From positions 17,830-81,829 of the forward strand of contig JAUYBL010000015.1 in NCBI GenBank assembly GCA_030693065.1: a DNA stretch of 64,000 nt, written 5' to 3'. Position numbers and translations under genes: made by a program. The notes beneath the pieces were generated by a model. It searched no databases, was not told the DNA's origin, and worked only from the letters and a program-made list of their open reading frames with translations. This document shows, piece by piece, positions 45,074 through 53,365 of the stretch. How positions within the stretch are numbered: the first letter of the stretch is position 1; every line of letters begins with the position of its first letter. This DNA comes from Methylococcaceae bacterium. GTDB lineage: Bacteria > Pseudomonadota > Gammaproteobacteria > Methylococcales > Methylomonadaceae.

Positions 45074-46041
45074 TAAAAAGCTTCCACTGCGTAGCGCAAC
45101 GTTGCGCCAATCACCGGTGAGCATCGGGATTGGGTGGTGTCGTCCAGCAAAATATCACAATCTACAATCGCGGAAAGGTCCATGATTCTGGCGGTAATGC
45201 CGTGATCGCTGTTGAGGATATTTAATAATTCCTGGGTATTTTCTGCCAACGGAATAACCGCTAACCCAGAAATAGGCGGAATGCCGTAATAGCTTTCAAC
45301 GTAATCCAGCGAACGTTGTATTTCCAAGGCCAGATTGTTTTGTTCAATCCTGCTTTGGCTGTCGTTGTCGGCATTTTGCAACGCTAAGCCTAAGTCTCGG
45401 TAGCCAATATCAAAATTACGGGAGAGGTAAATAGTGCCTTCTTTTTGGATGAGTATTGTGCCTGAGGATTCTTGCAGATGCAGTACAGCAACGCCGCGTT
45501 TATTTTCCGGGAGCAGTACCGCTAAGTTGCGCAACACGGTTTCTTGAATATCGATCACTTTGAGTTGCAAACCAGCCGTTGTCGCTTGATCGGCAAGCTC
45601 TTTAATTAAGGTATTGGGACTGGCGACTACTTCCAGCATTTTGTTGCTGCTGGCGCGCATTGATAACGGCACAGGATAATAATCGATAGCTGCTTTATCG
45701 ATAGCAAAGTCAATCAGATCAGCCACTTTCCAGCGAATAGCGTCACGCATTTCGTGTTCTGCAACAACAGGCGATTCAATGTTGACGCGGCGATAATTAT
45801 CGGGAGTTAGCACCCAATGACAGCTGTATTCATCAAGCTTAAAACGATCAACCAGATCGCGAAGCACAACTGATTGCTCAGTAATTTTTAGAATGGGGAT
45901 AAATTCGCAATGGCTGAGCCGTAGCTTGTTATTGTCCGCTTTTTTAGCAACGGCCAGCGCAATGCCATTTGGCAAAAGGCTAATGCCGACAATGCCTTTA
46001 TCTTCAGATTTTTTGCCAAACAATTTTTGCAGCAGCTGCAC
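45073..46041 (-). CDS. mshI: MSHA biogenesis protein MshI (PilM-like)
   Basis: A 322-residue actin-fold-like cytoplasmic protein, PilM type, that anchors the pilus alignment complex. It starts MQLLQKLFGKKSEDKGIVGI. Typical segments are CHWVLTPDNYRRVNIESPVV, EHEMRDAIRWKVADLIDF and LEIQRSLDYVESYYGIPP. It is the first gene of the mshI-pilN-J-K-L-E-G block; the region 46042-46150 upstream must contain the promoter. No mshH, mshM or mshN is present. Confidence 0.88.
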   Translation of the reverse strand: MQLLQKLFGKKSEDKGIVGISLLPNGIALAVAKKADNNKLRLSHCEFIPILKITEQSVVLRDLVDRFKLDEYSCHWVLTPDNYRRVNIESPVVAEHEMRDAIRWKVADLIDFAIDKAAIDYYPVPLSMRASSNKMLEVVASPNTLIKELADQATTAGLQLKVIDIQETVLRNLAVLLPENKRGVAVLHLQESSGTILIQKEGTIYLSRNFDIGYRDLGLALQNADNDSQSRIEQNNLALEIQRSLDYVESYYGIPPISGLAVIPLAENTQELLNILNSDHGITARIMDLSAIVDCDILLDDTTQSRCSPVIGATLRYAVEAF

Positions 46042-46149
46042 GGCACATTTCCAGCGGAGTGAGTAAAAGTGTGATTCAGTATAGCGTAAGATAACGTTTT
46101 ACATGATTCAAAAAAGCCATCGCTAGCGGCTTCGGGCATCTTTGGTAAG

Positions 46150-46264
46150 TAATACCAATGACAATAAGTTTTTATTTTGAAACCCTCATGCTATCCCTTC
46201 TCCTTTATGCCCTATGGGTAGGTTGGAGAAGGGATAGCATGTGAACTTATTGTGATTGGTATAA
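46150..46264. mobile_element. MITE-like element, copy 2
   Basis: A 115-bp sequence bounded by TAATACCAATGACAATAAG and CTTATTGTGATTGGTATAA, without coding capacity. It is the reverse-oriented relative of the element at 24126-24221: both ends and the words TTTTTATTT, AAACCCTCAT and GGGATAG are shared, while the centre differs (an inner inverted repeat GCTATCCCTTCTCC / GGAGAAGGGATAGC is present here). Confidence 0.78.
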
Positions 46265-46315
46265 CGTCGTTAGAAAATGTGAGCGCTGGGAATTTAATTG
46301 GCTGAGGGTGAAAGC

Positions 46316-46344
46316 TAGCGCAATAAACTTAAGTTATTGCGCTA
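46316..46344 (-). terminator. Hairpin after the phasin-like gene
   Basis: A perfect 11-bp inverted repeat TAGCGCAATAA / TTATTGCGCTA with a seven-base loop lies 30 bases after the phasin-like stop codon. The T run is short, so this may stabilise the 3' end rather than terminate strongly. Confidence 0.6.
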
Positions 46345-46373
46345 ATTGAGTGGGTTGTTTATAGAAGGCGTGA

Positions 46374-47036
46374 TCAGGCAAAACTGATTAAGGACGAGAC
46401 GGCTTGGAAGTACACGTCTAATAATGACGACAGCGTGTTATAAAACAAGGCCTGCACTGTTTCCCAAGGTTGCTCCAGTAACAGTTTTAAGATTGCTCCG
46501 GCCGCATAATAAAGGCTTAATGCGTTCTCTTCAGTTACTTGCAGCGCCGTTGACGACCAGGTAGCCAGTTGGGCGTTGATAGTATCAACAATAGCCTGAC
46601 TGGCATCCAAGCCGGTGTTGAAGCTGACGGCGATTTTATCGACGCTGCTGGCAACTGTTGCTTGTGGGTCATCTAATAACGCTTGGCCAAATGCCAGTGA
46701 TTTATCGCCGACGTCAGAGATTTTAGTGGCCAGCTGTTGGCAGACAACTTCCGCTTTGGGCAATACTTCTTCACGAAACAGCACATACACTTCGTTGCAT
46801 TCTTCTATTGATTGGTCATACAGCGCCGTAAAGGTTTCTACAGGTTGTTCGTAGGCCTGTTTTGACAGCGTCGCAATTTCTGTATGTAACTCGCGCAATT
46901 TTGCTTCGGTTTCCAGGTATAGCGAACTCAGTTGTGTGTTTAGTTGCGCCACTAATCTGGATGTTGGCTCAATCAACTTGCTTTCAATATCAAGCTGCTT
47001 GATGTTAAGAAAATCTTGGTTTATTGACAGTGTCAT
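46374..47036 (-). CDS. Phasin-like protein
   Basis: A 220-residue soluble, helical protein. I choose ATG 47036 (MTLSINQDFLNIKQ), which has a strong ribosome binding site (GAGGGGG) 7 bases upstream. The sequence is almost entirely amphipathic helix with frequent Ala, Gln and Leu, and includes TALYDQSIEECNEVYVLFREEVLP, resembling phasin family proteins that coat storage granules. There are no polyhydroxyalkanoate genes nearby, so the granule link is an inference. A putative small RNA is encoded immediately upstream on the same strand (47077-47158). Confidence 0.65.
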   Translation of the reverse strand: MTLSINQDFLNIKQLDIESKLIEPTSRLVAQLNTQLSSLYLETEAKLRELHTEIATLSKQAYEQPVETFTALYDQSIEECNEVYVLFREEVLPKAEVVCQQLATKISDVGDKSLAFGQALLDDPQATVASSVDKIAVSFNTGLDASQAIVDTINAQLATWSSTALQVTEENALSLYYAAGAILKLLLEQPWETVQALFYNTLSSLLDVYFQAVSSLISFA

Positions 47037-47076
47037 GTTGACCCCCTCATTTAAGCTGATGGTTAACGTCTGGAAC

Positions 47077-47158
47077 AAAAAAAATGCGGTCAGGTTAGTG
47101 ACCGCATTAAGAGGAAGGATATGAAACTCGCAACCCAAATGGAGGTTGTTTAGCGAGT
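47077..47158 (-). ncRNA. Putative small regulatory RNA B (anti-Shine-Dalgarno type)
   Basis: On the minus strand, a -10 TACACT (47165-47170) lies 24 bases after a box GCGACAATCTGCCAC, the same distance as in sRNA A. The transcript of about 82 nt has a 5' hairpin (ACTCG..CAACC / GGTTG..CGAGT), an unpaired ATATCCTTCCT (47112-47122) and a terminator stem AATGCGGTCA / TGACCGCATT (47083-47108) with eight T. It could also be an attenuated leader of the phasin-like gene, since the next gene is on the same strand, but the sibling at 21356-21447 has no such downstream gene. Confidence 0.65.
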
Positions 47159-47183
47159 GGTTCTAGTGTATTGAATAATCTGC

Positions 47184-47224
47184 TATTTGAAAATGTGGCA
47201 GATTGTCGCGCGACAAACTGTCGC
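47184..47224. promoter_or_regulatory. RegA-like double box upstream of sRNA B
   Basis: TGTGGCAGATTGTCGC at 47184-47199 differs from the box at 21483-21498 in one base. It is followed directly by GCGACAAACTGTCGC (47200-47214 and beyond), a second dyad of the same half-sites. The pair lies just upstream of the -10 of sRNA B and in the 3' region of acyP. Confidence 0.55.
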
Positions 47225-47233
47225 ATTAGGCCA

Positions 47234-47506
47234 TTACTTTATTTCGAACGAATGTAGCTCCACGGTGACAGGAAGTTCATTGACTTCGATATGATCAACA
47301 CGGGCAGTAATCGGGCCTTTACGGCACCAAGTAATAAACTGCGTAATGGCCTCATCATCACCTATGGCAATGATCTCGACACGACCATCGGCAAGATTAG
47401 TTGCGTGTCCAACAAGATCTAATTGTTTAGCTTTTCGTCGAGTGAAGGCGCGAAAATAAACGCCTTGTACTCTTCCTGAAACCACGATGTTGACGTGACG
47501 GCTCAT
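47234..47506 (-). CDS. acyP: Acylphosphatase
   Basis: A 90-residue enzyme that hydrolyses acyl phosphates. The phosphate-binding loop SGRVQGVYFRAFTRR is at residues 10-24, with the catalytic Arg in GVYFR and the conserved Asn in ATNLADGRVEI. It starts with an ATG overlapping the stop of rlmKL by 4 bases, so the two are co-translated. Confidence 0.93.
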   Translation of the reverse strand: MSRHVNIVVSGRVQGVYFRAFTRRKAKQLDLVGHATNLADGRVEIIAIGDDEAITQFITWCRKGPITARVDHIEVNELPVTVELHSFEIK

Positions 47507-49713
47507 CGGCTAATTTTCCAGCAATAATGAATTTTTGGGTTGCGGGCAAAATCTTCCGGAATGGTCGCCGGAGTAATATCTTCCACGTTTAATTTTGCCA
47601 GCTCCAGATAATCAAATTTAAAGCGCCTGAAGTTGGTGGAAAAATACAACACGCCATCCAGTGCCAACAAAGACAGGGCATTATTGATCAGCTGCACATG
47701 GTCTTTTTGCACATCGAACACATCATCCATACGTTTTGAATTAGAAAACGTCGGCGGATCAAGAAAAATCAGGTCATATTGTCTCGGTTCAGACTGGCGG
47801 GCCTCTGTCTCCAGCCACTCTAAACAATCGGCTTGGATAAACTCATGCTGGCCCTGGACAGTATTTAATGCCAAATTATTTTTGGCCCAGCCGAGATAAG
47901 TGTTGGACATATCCAGCGTAGTGGTTGCTTTTGCTCCGCCGACTGCCGCATGCACAGTGGCGCTGCCGGTATAAGCAAACAGATTTAAAAAGCGTTTATC
48001 TTTGGCTTGTTTTTGAATAATCAACCTAATGGGTCGGTGATCAAGAAACAAACCGGTATCAAGATAATCTTCAAAATTAACCAGCAATTTACAGCCGCCT
48101 TCTTCAATGACATGAAAACGGCCTTGTTCGGCAATCTTTTCGTATTGATCGGTGCTTCTTTGTTTTCGGCGTATTTTTAAGAACACTTGTTCGCGGCTGA
48201 CATTAAGCACTTCGGGAATTGCCGCCAATACCCCGGCCAAACGATGATCGGCTTTCTGTTGATCAATGCTTTTTGGTGGCTCATATTCTTGTACGTTGAT
48301 CCAAGTTTGCTGGGATTCGCCTTGATAGATGTCAATAGCAACAGCGTATTCCGGCAAATCGGCATCGTAAACGCGGTAGCAAGTTACGTTGTTTTGTTTC
48401 GCCCATTTGGATAGTTTTTTTAGATTCTTTTTCAGGCGATTTGAGAACATGTCCGCGCCAGTGTTTTCAACTACTTCTGTTTCGGCTTCGCTGGCTTCTG
48501 TTACCTGAGCAATGCGTTCTTCCTGTGATTTGGCCTTAGGAATAAAAAACGCTTTTTCCTCGATATTAAAGCGCAACAGCTTGCATTCCAAAGCGCCGTT
48601 AAAAAGCGTGATGGGTTTTTGTGAGCGTATACCCAAGCGAAAACCTAATTCCGGATTGCTGATAATCATCGCCGCTTGCCAGCCGACAAAATGGTTTTTA
48701 AAAGTGTCGCCCATTTTTTTGTACAGTTCGGCGGTTTCTTCTTCATCACCCAAGCGTTCGCCATAAGGCGGGTTGCAAATCAGCAACCCCGGTTTCCAAC
48801 TGGTCGCAGGCGCCGCGTCTTCAATATCGCGGCGCTCCAGATGAATTTTGTTAGTCAGCCCGGCATTAGTGATGTGCTTTAACGCGGTGTTAATGGTATA
48901 GCGGTCTTGATCAAAGCCGACGATAACCGGAAGCTTACTAATACCCACTTGCTTGCGTTGCTCAGCTTCAGCGCGTAAGCGTTGCCAGATATTGGCATCG
49001 TGTTTTTTCCAGCCGATAAAACCAAAATAATCGCGTAATAAACCGGGGGCGTAATCGGCGGCAATCATCGCGCCTTCCAATACTAAAGTGCCGGAGCCGC
49101 ACATCGGGTCGATCAGCGTGCCGCCTTGTTTGGCGATAGCGGGCCAACCGCTGCGCAGTAACATGGCGGCGGCCAGATTTTCTTTGATCGGCGCTTTGAT
49201 GGTGACGTCGCGATAACCGCGTCTATGTAGACTTTCGCCGGATAAATCCAAACTGAGCTGGGCCGTTTCGCCGTTTAAATACACATTGATACGAATATCC
49301 GGACGTTCGGTATCGATGTTGGGGCGCTGGTTAAACTTTGCGCGCATTTGGTCAACAACGGCGTCTTTAACTTTTAAGGCGCCAAAGTGGGTGTTGTTAA
49401 TCGCCGGTGAATTTTTAGCACTGAACGACACCGCAAAGCTGCCATCGGACGCCAGATGATCATCCCAGTTAATCGCTTGTACGCCGTCGTAAAGATCTTG
49501 CTGGCTTTTAACGGTGAAAGAATTTAACACCAGCAGAATACGATTGGCGGTTCGAGACCAAAGGCACGCTCGATAAGCAGTTTCCAGATCCCCCTGAAAC
49601 GCCACCCCTGCCATGGTTGCTTTAATTTGGGAAATTCCCAGCGCGCGCAACTCATCGGTGAGGATGGTTTCCATGGCTTTGGGGGTGGTGGCAAACAGTT
49701 GGTAAGTGGGCAT
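47503..49713 (-). CDS. rlmL: Bifunctional 23S rRNA methyltransferase RlmKL
   Basis: A 736-residue fusion enzyme that makes m2G2445 (RlmL part) and m7G2069 (RlmK part) in 23S rRNA. The N-terminal THUMP domain covers about residues 45-155 (DGVQAINWDDHLASDG). The RlmL methyltransferase has DPMCGSGTLVLEGAMIA near 203 and the target motif LLICNPPYGERLG near 307. The RlmK part has FLNLFAYTGSATVHAAVGGA near 580 and LIFLDPPTFSNSK near 650. Length is normal for the gammaproteobacterial form. Confidence 0.95.
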   Translation of the reverse strand: MPTYQLFATTPKAMETILTDELRALGISQIKATMAGVAFQGDLETAYRACLWSRTANRILLVLNSFTVKSQQDLYDGVQAINWDDHLASDGSFAVSFSAKNSPAINNTHFGALKVKDAVVDQMRAKFNQRPNIDTERPDIRINVYLNGETAQLSLDLSGESLHRRGYRDVTIKAPIKENLAAAMLLRSGWPAIAKQGGTLIDPMCGSGTLVLEGAMIAADYAPGLLRDYFGFIGWKKHDANIWQRLRAEAEQRKQVGISKLPVIVGFDQDRYTINTALKHITNAGLTNKIHLERRDIEDAAPATSWKPGLLICNPPYGERLGDEEETAELYKKMGDTFKNHFVGWQAAMIISNPELGFRLGIRSQKPITLFNGALECKLLRFNIEEKAFFIPKAKSQEERIAQVTEASEAETEVVENTGADMFSNRLKKNLKKLSKWAKQNNVTCYRVYDADLPEYAVAIDIYQGESQQTWINVQEYEPPKSIDQQKADHRLAGVLAAIPEVLNVSREQVFLKIRRKQRSTDQYEKIAEQGRFHVIEEGGCKLLVNFEDYLDTGLFLDHRPIRLIIQKQAKDKRFLNLFAYTGSATVHAAVGGAKATTTLDMSNTYLGWAKNNLALNTVQGQHEFIQADCLEWLETEARQSEPRQYDLIFLDPPTFSNSKRMDDVFDVQKDHVQLINNALSLLALDGVLYFSTNFRRFKFDYLELAKLNVEDITPATIPEDFARNPKIHYCWKISR

Positions 49714-49747
49714 AAAAACCGCTCAATGTGGCACTAGCTAAAAACGG

Positions 49748-49790
49748 CAAAGGCGCAAGCCCAGCGGATTAGCTGAGTCTTGCGCCTTTG
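49748..49790 (-). terminator. Terminator-like hairpin between the FKBP gene and rlmKL
   Basis: CAAAGGCGCAAG and CTTGCGCCTTTG form a perfect 12-bp stem; on the minus strand it is followed by CCGTTTTT. It would end the transcript of the FKBP gene. Confidence 0.7.
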
Positions 49791-49803
49791 TAGGGAGATT
49801 GTG

Positions 49804-50277
49804 TTACTGAATTTTGATCAACTCGACATCAAAGATCAACGCAGCGTTGGGGCCAATATCACGACCAGCACCACGTGAACCATAAGCCAACTCTGAAGGG
49901 ATATAGAATCGGAATTTATCGCCTTCATGCATCAGTTGCACGCCTTCGGTCCAGCCCGCGATAACGCGGTTTAATGGGAAAGTCGCTGGTTCGCCGCGGC
50001 TGTAAGAGCTATCAAACTCTTTGCCGTCGAGCGTAGTACCTTTGTAATGCACGGTGACTTCATCAGTAGCTGAAGGTGACTTAGCGCCAGTGCCTTTAGT
50101 TAATACTTCGTATTGCAAGCCAGAGGCAGTAGTGACAATGTTGGCTTTTTTGGTGTTTTCAGCAAGAAACGCAGCACCTGCGGCTTTGTTTTCTTCGGGA
50201 GTAGCGGCGTTGGCCATAGTAAGTCCTATAAAAATAACAGCGATGAGGGAAGTAATTTTAAGATAAAGTTTTTTCAC
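49804..50277 (-). CDS. FKBP-type peptidyl-prolyl isomerase, periplasmic
   Basis: A 157-residue exported proline isomerase. The signal peptide is hydrophobic up to TMANA (residue 24). A short helical linker (EENKAAGAAFLAENTKKAN) precedes the FKBP domain (residues 50-157) with VTVHYKGTTLDGKEFDSSYSR, GWTEGVQLMHEGDKFRFYIP and ELAYGSRGAG, all active-site segments intact. It resembles FkpA/FklB/Mip-type folding helpers but with a shorter N-terminal domain. Confidence 0.93.
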   Translation of the reverse strand: MKKLYLKITSLIAVIFIGLTMANAATPEENKAAGAAFLAENTKKANIVTTASGLQYEVLTKGTGAKSPSATDEVTVHYKGTTLDGKEFDSSYSRGEPATFPLNRVIAGWTEGVQLMHEGDKFRFYIPSELAYGSRGAGRDIGPNAALIFDVELIKIQ

Positions 50278-50313
50278 GGATTTGCCTTTAAGTGACGTAA
50301 AAACGCTAGTTTA

Positions 50314-50913
50314 TCAAAAAAAGCCGTTTTTGCTTTCCAATTGATTTTTACAACCGCCAAGTTGGCGTTCATAAAGCTTGGCGCGCAAGGCAACTTTGTC
50401 TGCAACTTTCAGTAGCCAAGGCTTTTGATTGTAGCTTTGCCGCTGATAGCCGCCTTGACCTTCGTGATAAGCCAGGTACAAGCGTTTAGTGTCAGTCAGG
50501 GGTATGCCCAGTTTTCTATGGCTGGTGTGGCAGTACCAACCGATAAAGTCGGCAGCATCAGAAAAATCGTCGCGATCCGCGCCCCAGCTACCGGCCTTAT
50601 CAAGGTAATTATCCCAAGTCTCATCCTTGGCTTGGGCATAGCCATAAGCGCTACTGGCTCTAAACCACGGAATAAATCCTAATAACCAGGGGCGTGGCGG
50701 TTGGGCATCGGCAACAAAACGAGACTCCTGATGCATGATGGCCATTTGTACTTCAATTGGTACACCCCATTTAGTGGCGGCGTTTTTGGCGTCATCGTAC
50801 CAATCTTCTTTTTCATTAAAGGCTGCGCAAAGATTGTCTGGATTTTTGGGCGGCATGACCGTGCAAGCCGTTAACGACAATAACAAAGCAAGCAGAAAAT
50901 GATTTTTTATCAT
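50314..50913 (-). CDS. Lytic transglycosylase-like lipoprotein
   Basis: A 199-residue lipoprotein of the lysozyme-like SLT fold. The lipobox LTAC places the lipidated cysteine at residue 17. The catalytic glutamate is in AIMHQESRFVADAQ near residue 64, followed by SSAYGYAQAKDETWDNYL, the usual substrate-binding SxYGYxQ motif, and YLAYHEGQGGYQR near the end. It cuts or remodels peptidoglycan in the periplasm. It lies downstream of no other gene and diverges from the PilZ gene. Confidence 0.9.
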   Translation of the reverse strand: MIKNHFLLALLLSLTACTVMPPKNPDNLCAAFNEKEDWYDDAKNAATKWGVPIEVQMAIMHQESRFVADAQPPRPWLLGFIPWFRASSAYGYAQAKDETWDNYLDKAGSWGADRDDFSDAADFIGWYCHTSHRKLGIPLTDTKRLYLAYHEGQGGYQRQSYNQKPWLLKVADKVALRAKLYERQLGGCKNQLESKNGFF

Positions 50914-51023
50914 GTTGAGATATGAATGTATTCAAAAAACATGAATGGGGTTGGATTAGCTAATTTAAAGACTCTACTATAATCCATGCCATTGGCTTAT
51001 AGTCTATAAGCGCCTATACAGCT

Positions 51024-51674
51024 ATGAAATTTACAACGACTGGTAAAACACACATGACAATTCAGGAAGAACGACCTTATCGTAAAAGTCTGGCTGGGCA
51101 TGGCCTGATTTACATGGGTGGAAAAGAACGCGAGATCGTAGTTAAAAATCTTTCCTTAACCGGTTTTTTGGCTGAATTGCATTGCGAAGACGAACCACTT
51201 GAAATCAGCGATATATATCAAGCCATAGCAACCGGATCGCCAGTACTTGATTTTTACCTGTCTGAAATGCGCCTGGCTGGTGAGGTCGAGGTGGTGAGGG
51301 TCGACCTTGTAGAATCACATATCCTGATGGCATTAACTTTCAAATATGTATCTCACGATATAGATAATTTGCTATATAAAAGAAAGGCTTATCGAAAAAT
51401 AATGTCGGCACCGGGCAAAATTCTGCTGGCTGGTAACTTTATAGAGTTCGAAACCGTCAATGTATCGGTAGAAGGCTTAATGATTAAGCTGGACAATATC
51501 GTCGATGTGCAAGCAGAACAAATCACCGCCTTCCAATTTAAACGCCTGGATCTGGAAGGTGCAGTAAAAGTGATTTGGGTTGATCACAGCGAATCAGCAA
51601 CGTTGCTAGGCTTGCAGTACATGCATATGGAAAAAATCCACATTGAAGGTATACCTGAGTTTGCTCGGACTTGA
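51024..51674 (+). CDS. Protein with two PilZ-like domains
   Basis: A 216-residue cytoplasmic protein. It has the PilZ pattern twice: RPYRKSLAGHGLIYMGG with NLSLTGFLAEL (residues 17-50), and RKAYRKIMSAPGKILL with NVSVEGLMIKL (residues 119-155). PilZ domains bind cyclic di-GMP through an RxxxR and a (D/N)xSxxG motif; the second is present in both halves, the first is only partly kept. It may control the MSHA pilus or exopolysaccharide, but no direct link is visible. A second Met at residue 11 is a possible start. Confidence 0.75.
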   Translation: MKFTTTGKTHMTIQEERPYRKSLAGHGLIYMGGKEREIVVKNLSLTGFLAELHCEDEPLEISDIYQAIATGSPVLDFYLSEMRLAGEVEVVRVDLVESHILMALTFKYVSHDIDNLLYKRKAYRKIMSAPGKILLAGNFIEFETVNVSVEGLMIKLDNIVDVQAEQITAFQFKRLDLEGAVKVIWVDHSESATLLGLQYMHMEKIHIEGIPEFART

Positions 51675-52084
51675 GGGTAATTGGTACTTTTTTGTAAAAA
51701 TCTTTATCGAATCTGATATTTCAGAATGTAAGCCTGAAGTAGGCCGCGTAATAGCTGGCAAGGTTCGGCCAAAAGCGGACTACTACGTTTCGACCATCAG
51801 TGACAGGAATAGAGTGGGTACCTGCCTGTCAGTTTAGCTATGGATGCTTGATCGCAAGACCTGACTTCTTCTTTTTGACTCGCCGGTAAGAATCTTTAAG
51901 CTGACGTAAGGTGGGCAAATTTGCACACCAATTCAACCGGTTGGGCACAAACAGCAGTGCCCAACCAGGCTAAATTCAATGGTATTACACGGAAGTTGTC
52001 GCAATGACGGTGCCTCAAGTTAGGTATCCTAAAAAGAAACGCGACAGCAGCTCTCCAGCAGTCTGCTGTCGAGTAAGCTCGAAC
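51675..52084. other. Intergenic region of about 410 bases
   Basis: No convincing gene is seen. It has a perfect 10-bp inverted repeat GGTTGGGCAC / GTGCCCAACC with an eight-base loop at 51939-51966, and the terminator-like hairpin of the gene to the right at 52042-52071. A short frame at 51643-51837 is an overlap of the PilZ gene end and has no support. Confidence 0.5.
52042..52071 (-). terminator. Hairpin after the sorted secreted protein gene
   Basis: CGACAGCAG and CTGCTGTCG form a perfect 9-bp stem with a 12-base loop, 14 bases after the stop codon at 52085. It is followed on the minus strand by GTTTCTTTTT, consistent with termination. Confidence 0.65.
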
Positions 52085-52744
52085 TTAGGATTTACTCAAC
52101 GTAATGGTTTTTTGCCGAAAGTTGAATCCGTAAAATCCCATTGCTGACACAAATAACCAGAAAGCTGCGGGTATCGGCACAACTGATGCGGCATTGACTT
52201 GATAGTTAGACCCACCACCGATAGCTGCTAAGCCCACCGGAATAAAAGCACCGAAGCTGATAGTGCCGTTTTGTAGTTGTCCTGTGATAGTGGGAAATGA
52301 GCCAGTACTAACGCAAGATGCGATGAATCCGGGTGGAATATTTGAACAACCATCACCATTGCCGGAAAATACTGATCCTGTGAGCTGACTATTAATAAAA
52401 TCAGGCATTTGAAAGTCATTAGGTAGACCATTGGCAGTTAGATTCACATTATTAATGGTCAGCCAATCGGTATTACCGTTATCTGTGGTCCAACTGGTGA
52501 CGTCGAATGAACCGCTGATAACATAATTTACCGTAGGTGATGATCCACCTGAACCATCGGTTCCAAATGAAAATGTTCCTGGATTATAGGCTAGCGAACT
52601 TGTTGCGGAGTTAATCACATATGTTGCGCTGTCCAGGATTGTGGCGCCGGATGTCACTACACCAGCGTGAACACTGCTGGCTATCGAGAAAATGCTCGCG
52701 GCGACACAGACATTACGAAGCAAAGCAGTTGGTTTGTTATTCAT
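52085..52744 (-). CDS. Secreted protein with PEP-CTERM-like sorting signal, second copy
   Basis: A 219-residue exported protein. The N-terminus has a signal peptide (LLRNVCVAASIFSIASSVHA). The body is rich in Ser, Gly, Thr and Asn, with repeated beta-strand-like sequence, and no recognised domain. The C-terminus has VVPIPAAFWLF near residue 189, then a hydrophobic segment VSAMGFYGF and a tail with basic residues. It is the same signal type as at 18163-18744. A ribosome binding site (AAGGAAA) precedes the ATG. Surface or extracellular location is an inference. Confidence 0.75.
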   Translation of the reverse strand: MNNKPTALLRNVCVAASIFSIASSVHAGVVTSGATILDSATYVINSATSSLAYNPGTFSFGTDGSGGSSPTVNYVISGSFDVTSWTTDNGNTDWLTINNVNLTANGLPNDFQMPDFINSQLTGSVFSGNGDGCSNIPPGFIASCVSTGSFPTITGQLQNGTISFGAFIPVGLAAIGGGSNYQVNAASVVPIPAAFWLFVSAMGFYGFNFRQKTITLSKS

Positions 52745-53219
52745 AATTTTCCTTGTGCATTAAACAAAGAGGATCGGTTAGTAGTACTTTTATTCTGGCT
52801 ACCGCAAGCGAACTATATGGCACGCTGAACTGATGTATCTCAGAATATGGTTTGATGAATCACCTCTGATTCTAGCAATATTTCTCATGTGTTTCTCGCG
52901 TTTTTTCCATTCATATCTACTGGCATGGACCATGCCACCTGGATTGACCGGTAGATTGATTTGAATAAAAAGGGGCATTGACGCTTCTGAATGTTCTACA
53001 GGGCCGTAAGGCTGGGTAGAGCAACGCGAAAACCAGCTGATGGCTTTGAAATAACTGAGTTTCTTCTCATTCAAACTGCTATTTGGATTAGAAAATCCTA
53101 TCAGCTTCGAAGCTGGGTTTCATTACCATTGAACCCAGCCTACTGCTTCAAACCCACTGCCAGCTTATTACCAATTTGCGGAGATTAGCAAAACTGGAGC
53201 GAATGTCGCGTGTGGGTCG
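52745..53219. other. Intergenic region with REP-like fragments
   Basis: About 475 bases without a convincing gene. Two repeat fragments are seen: GGCTGGGTAGAGCAACGCG...AACCAGC at about 53011-53039, and the inverted repeat GCTGGGTT / AACCCAGC at 53112-53139; words like these recur in many proteobacterial intergenic regions. Frames at 52799-53074 and 52991-53188 run through these repeats and lack protein features. Confidence 0.5.
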
Positions 53220-53271
53220 CTATGTGAATCTACACATAGCTACCCCTATGTGAATCTACACATAGCTACCC
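53220..53271. repeat. Two perfect 26-bp tandem repeats at the left end of the RIT element
   Basis: The unit CTATGTGAATCTACACATAG plus CTACCC occurs twice (53220-53245 and 53246-53271), and a third CTATGTG begins the terminal inverted repeat at 53272. Each unit contains the dyad CTATGTG-AATCTA-CACATAG, that is 7-bp arms with a 6-bp spacer, the layout of a tyrosine recombinase core site. Confidence 0.8.
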
Positions 53272-53302
53272 CTATGTGTAGTCCCGAACTATGTGCATTT
53301 AC
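53269..53302 (+). repeat. Left terminal inverted repeat of the RIT element
   Basis: Reads CCCCTATGTGTAGTCCCG then AACTATGTGCATTTAC. It matches the right end at 56715-56749 apart from two bases in the first 29. Confidence 0.8.
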
Positions 53303-53365
53303 ATGTTTACTCTCCGGATCGGCCCTTGCTCGACATGGCATAGGGCCGACCGCAACTACACATAA

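Larger units (their letters stand above)
46042..46373. other. Intergenic region of about 330 bases
   Basis: This gap contains the upstream region of mshI (46042-46149), the second MITE-like copy (46150-46264) and the hairpin following the phasin-like gene (46316-46344). No further gene is seen. Confidence 0.6.

Noticed and set aside
47116..47153. Short plus-strand peptide frame MKLATQMEVV with a GAGGAAGG ribosome binding site
   Set aside because: The apparent ribosome binding site is the complement of the conserved sRNA motif, and the sibling locus at 21393 has no such start codon, so the frame is probably a by-product.
51939..51966. Perfect 10-bp inverted repeat as terminator or operator
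   Set aside because: There is no T run and no gene nearby in the right position, so I only note it in the gap description.
52799..53074. Minus-strand open frame of 91 residues left of the RIT element
   Set aside because: It runs through REP-like repeat fragments and has no ribosome binding site or recognisable motif.
53220..53280. CRISPR-like direct repeats
   Set aside because: The 26-bp units are directly adjacent without spacers and contain an internal dyad; they belong to the RIT element end.
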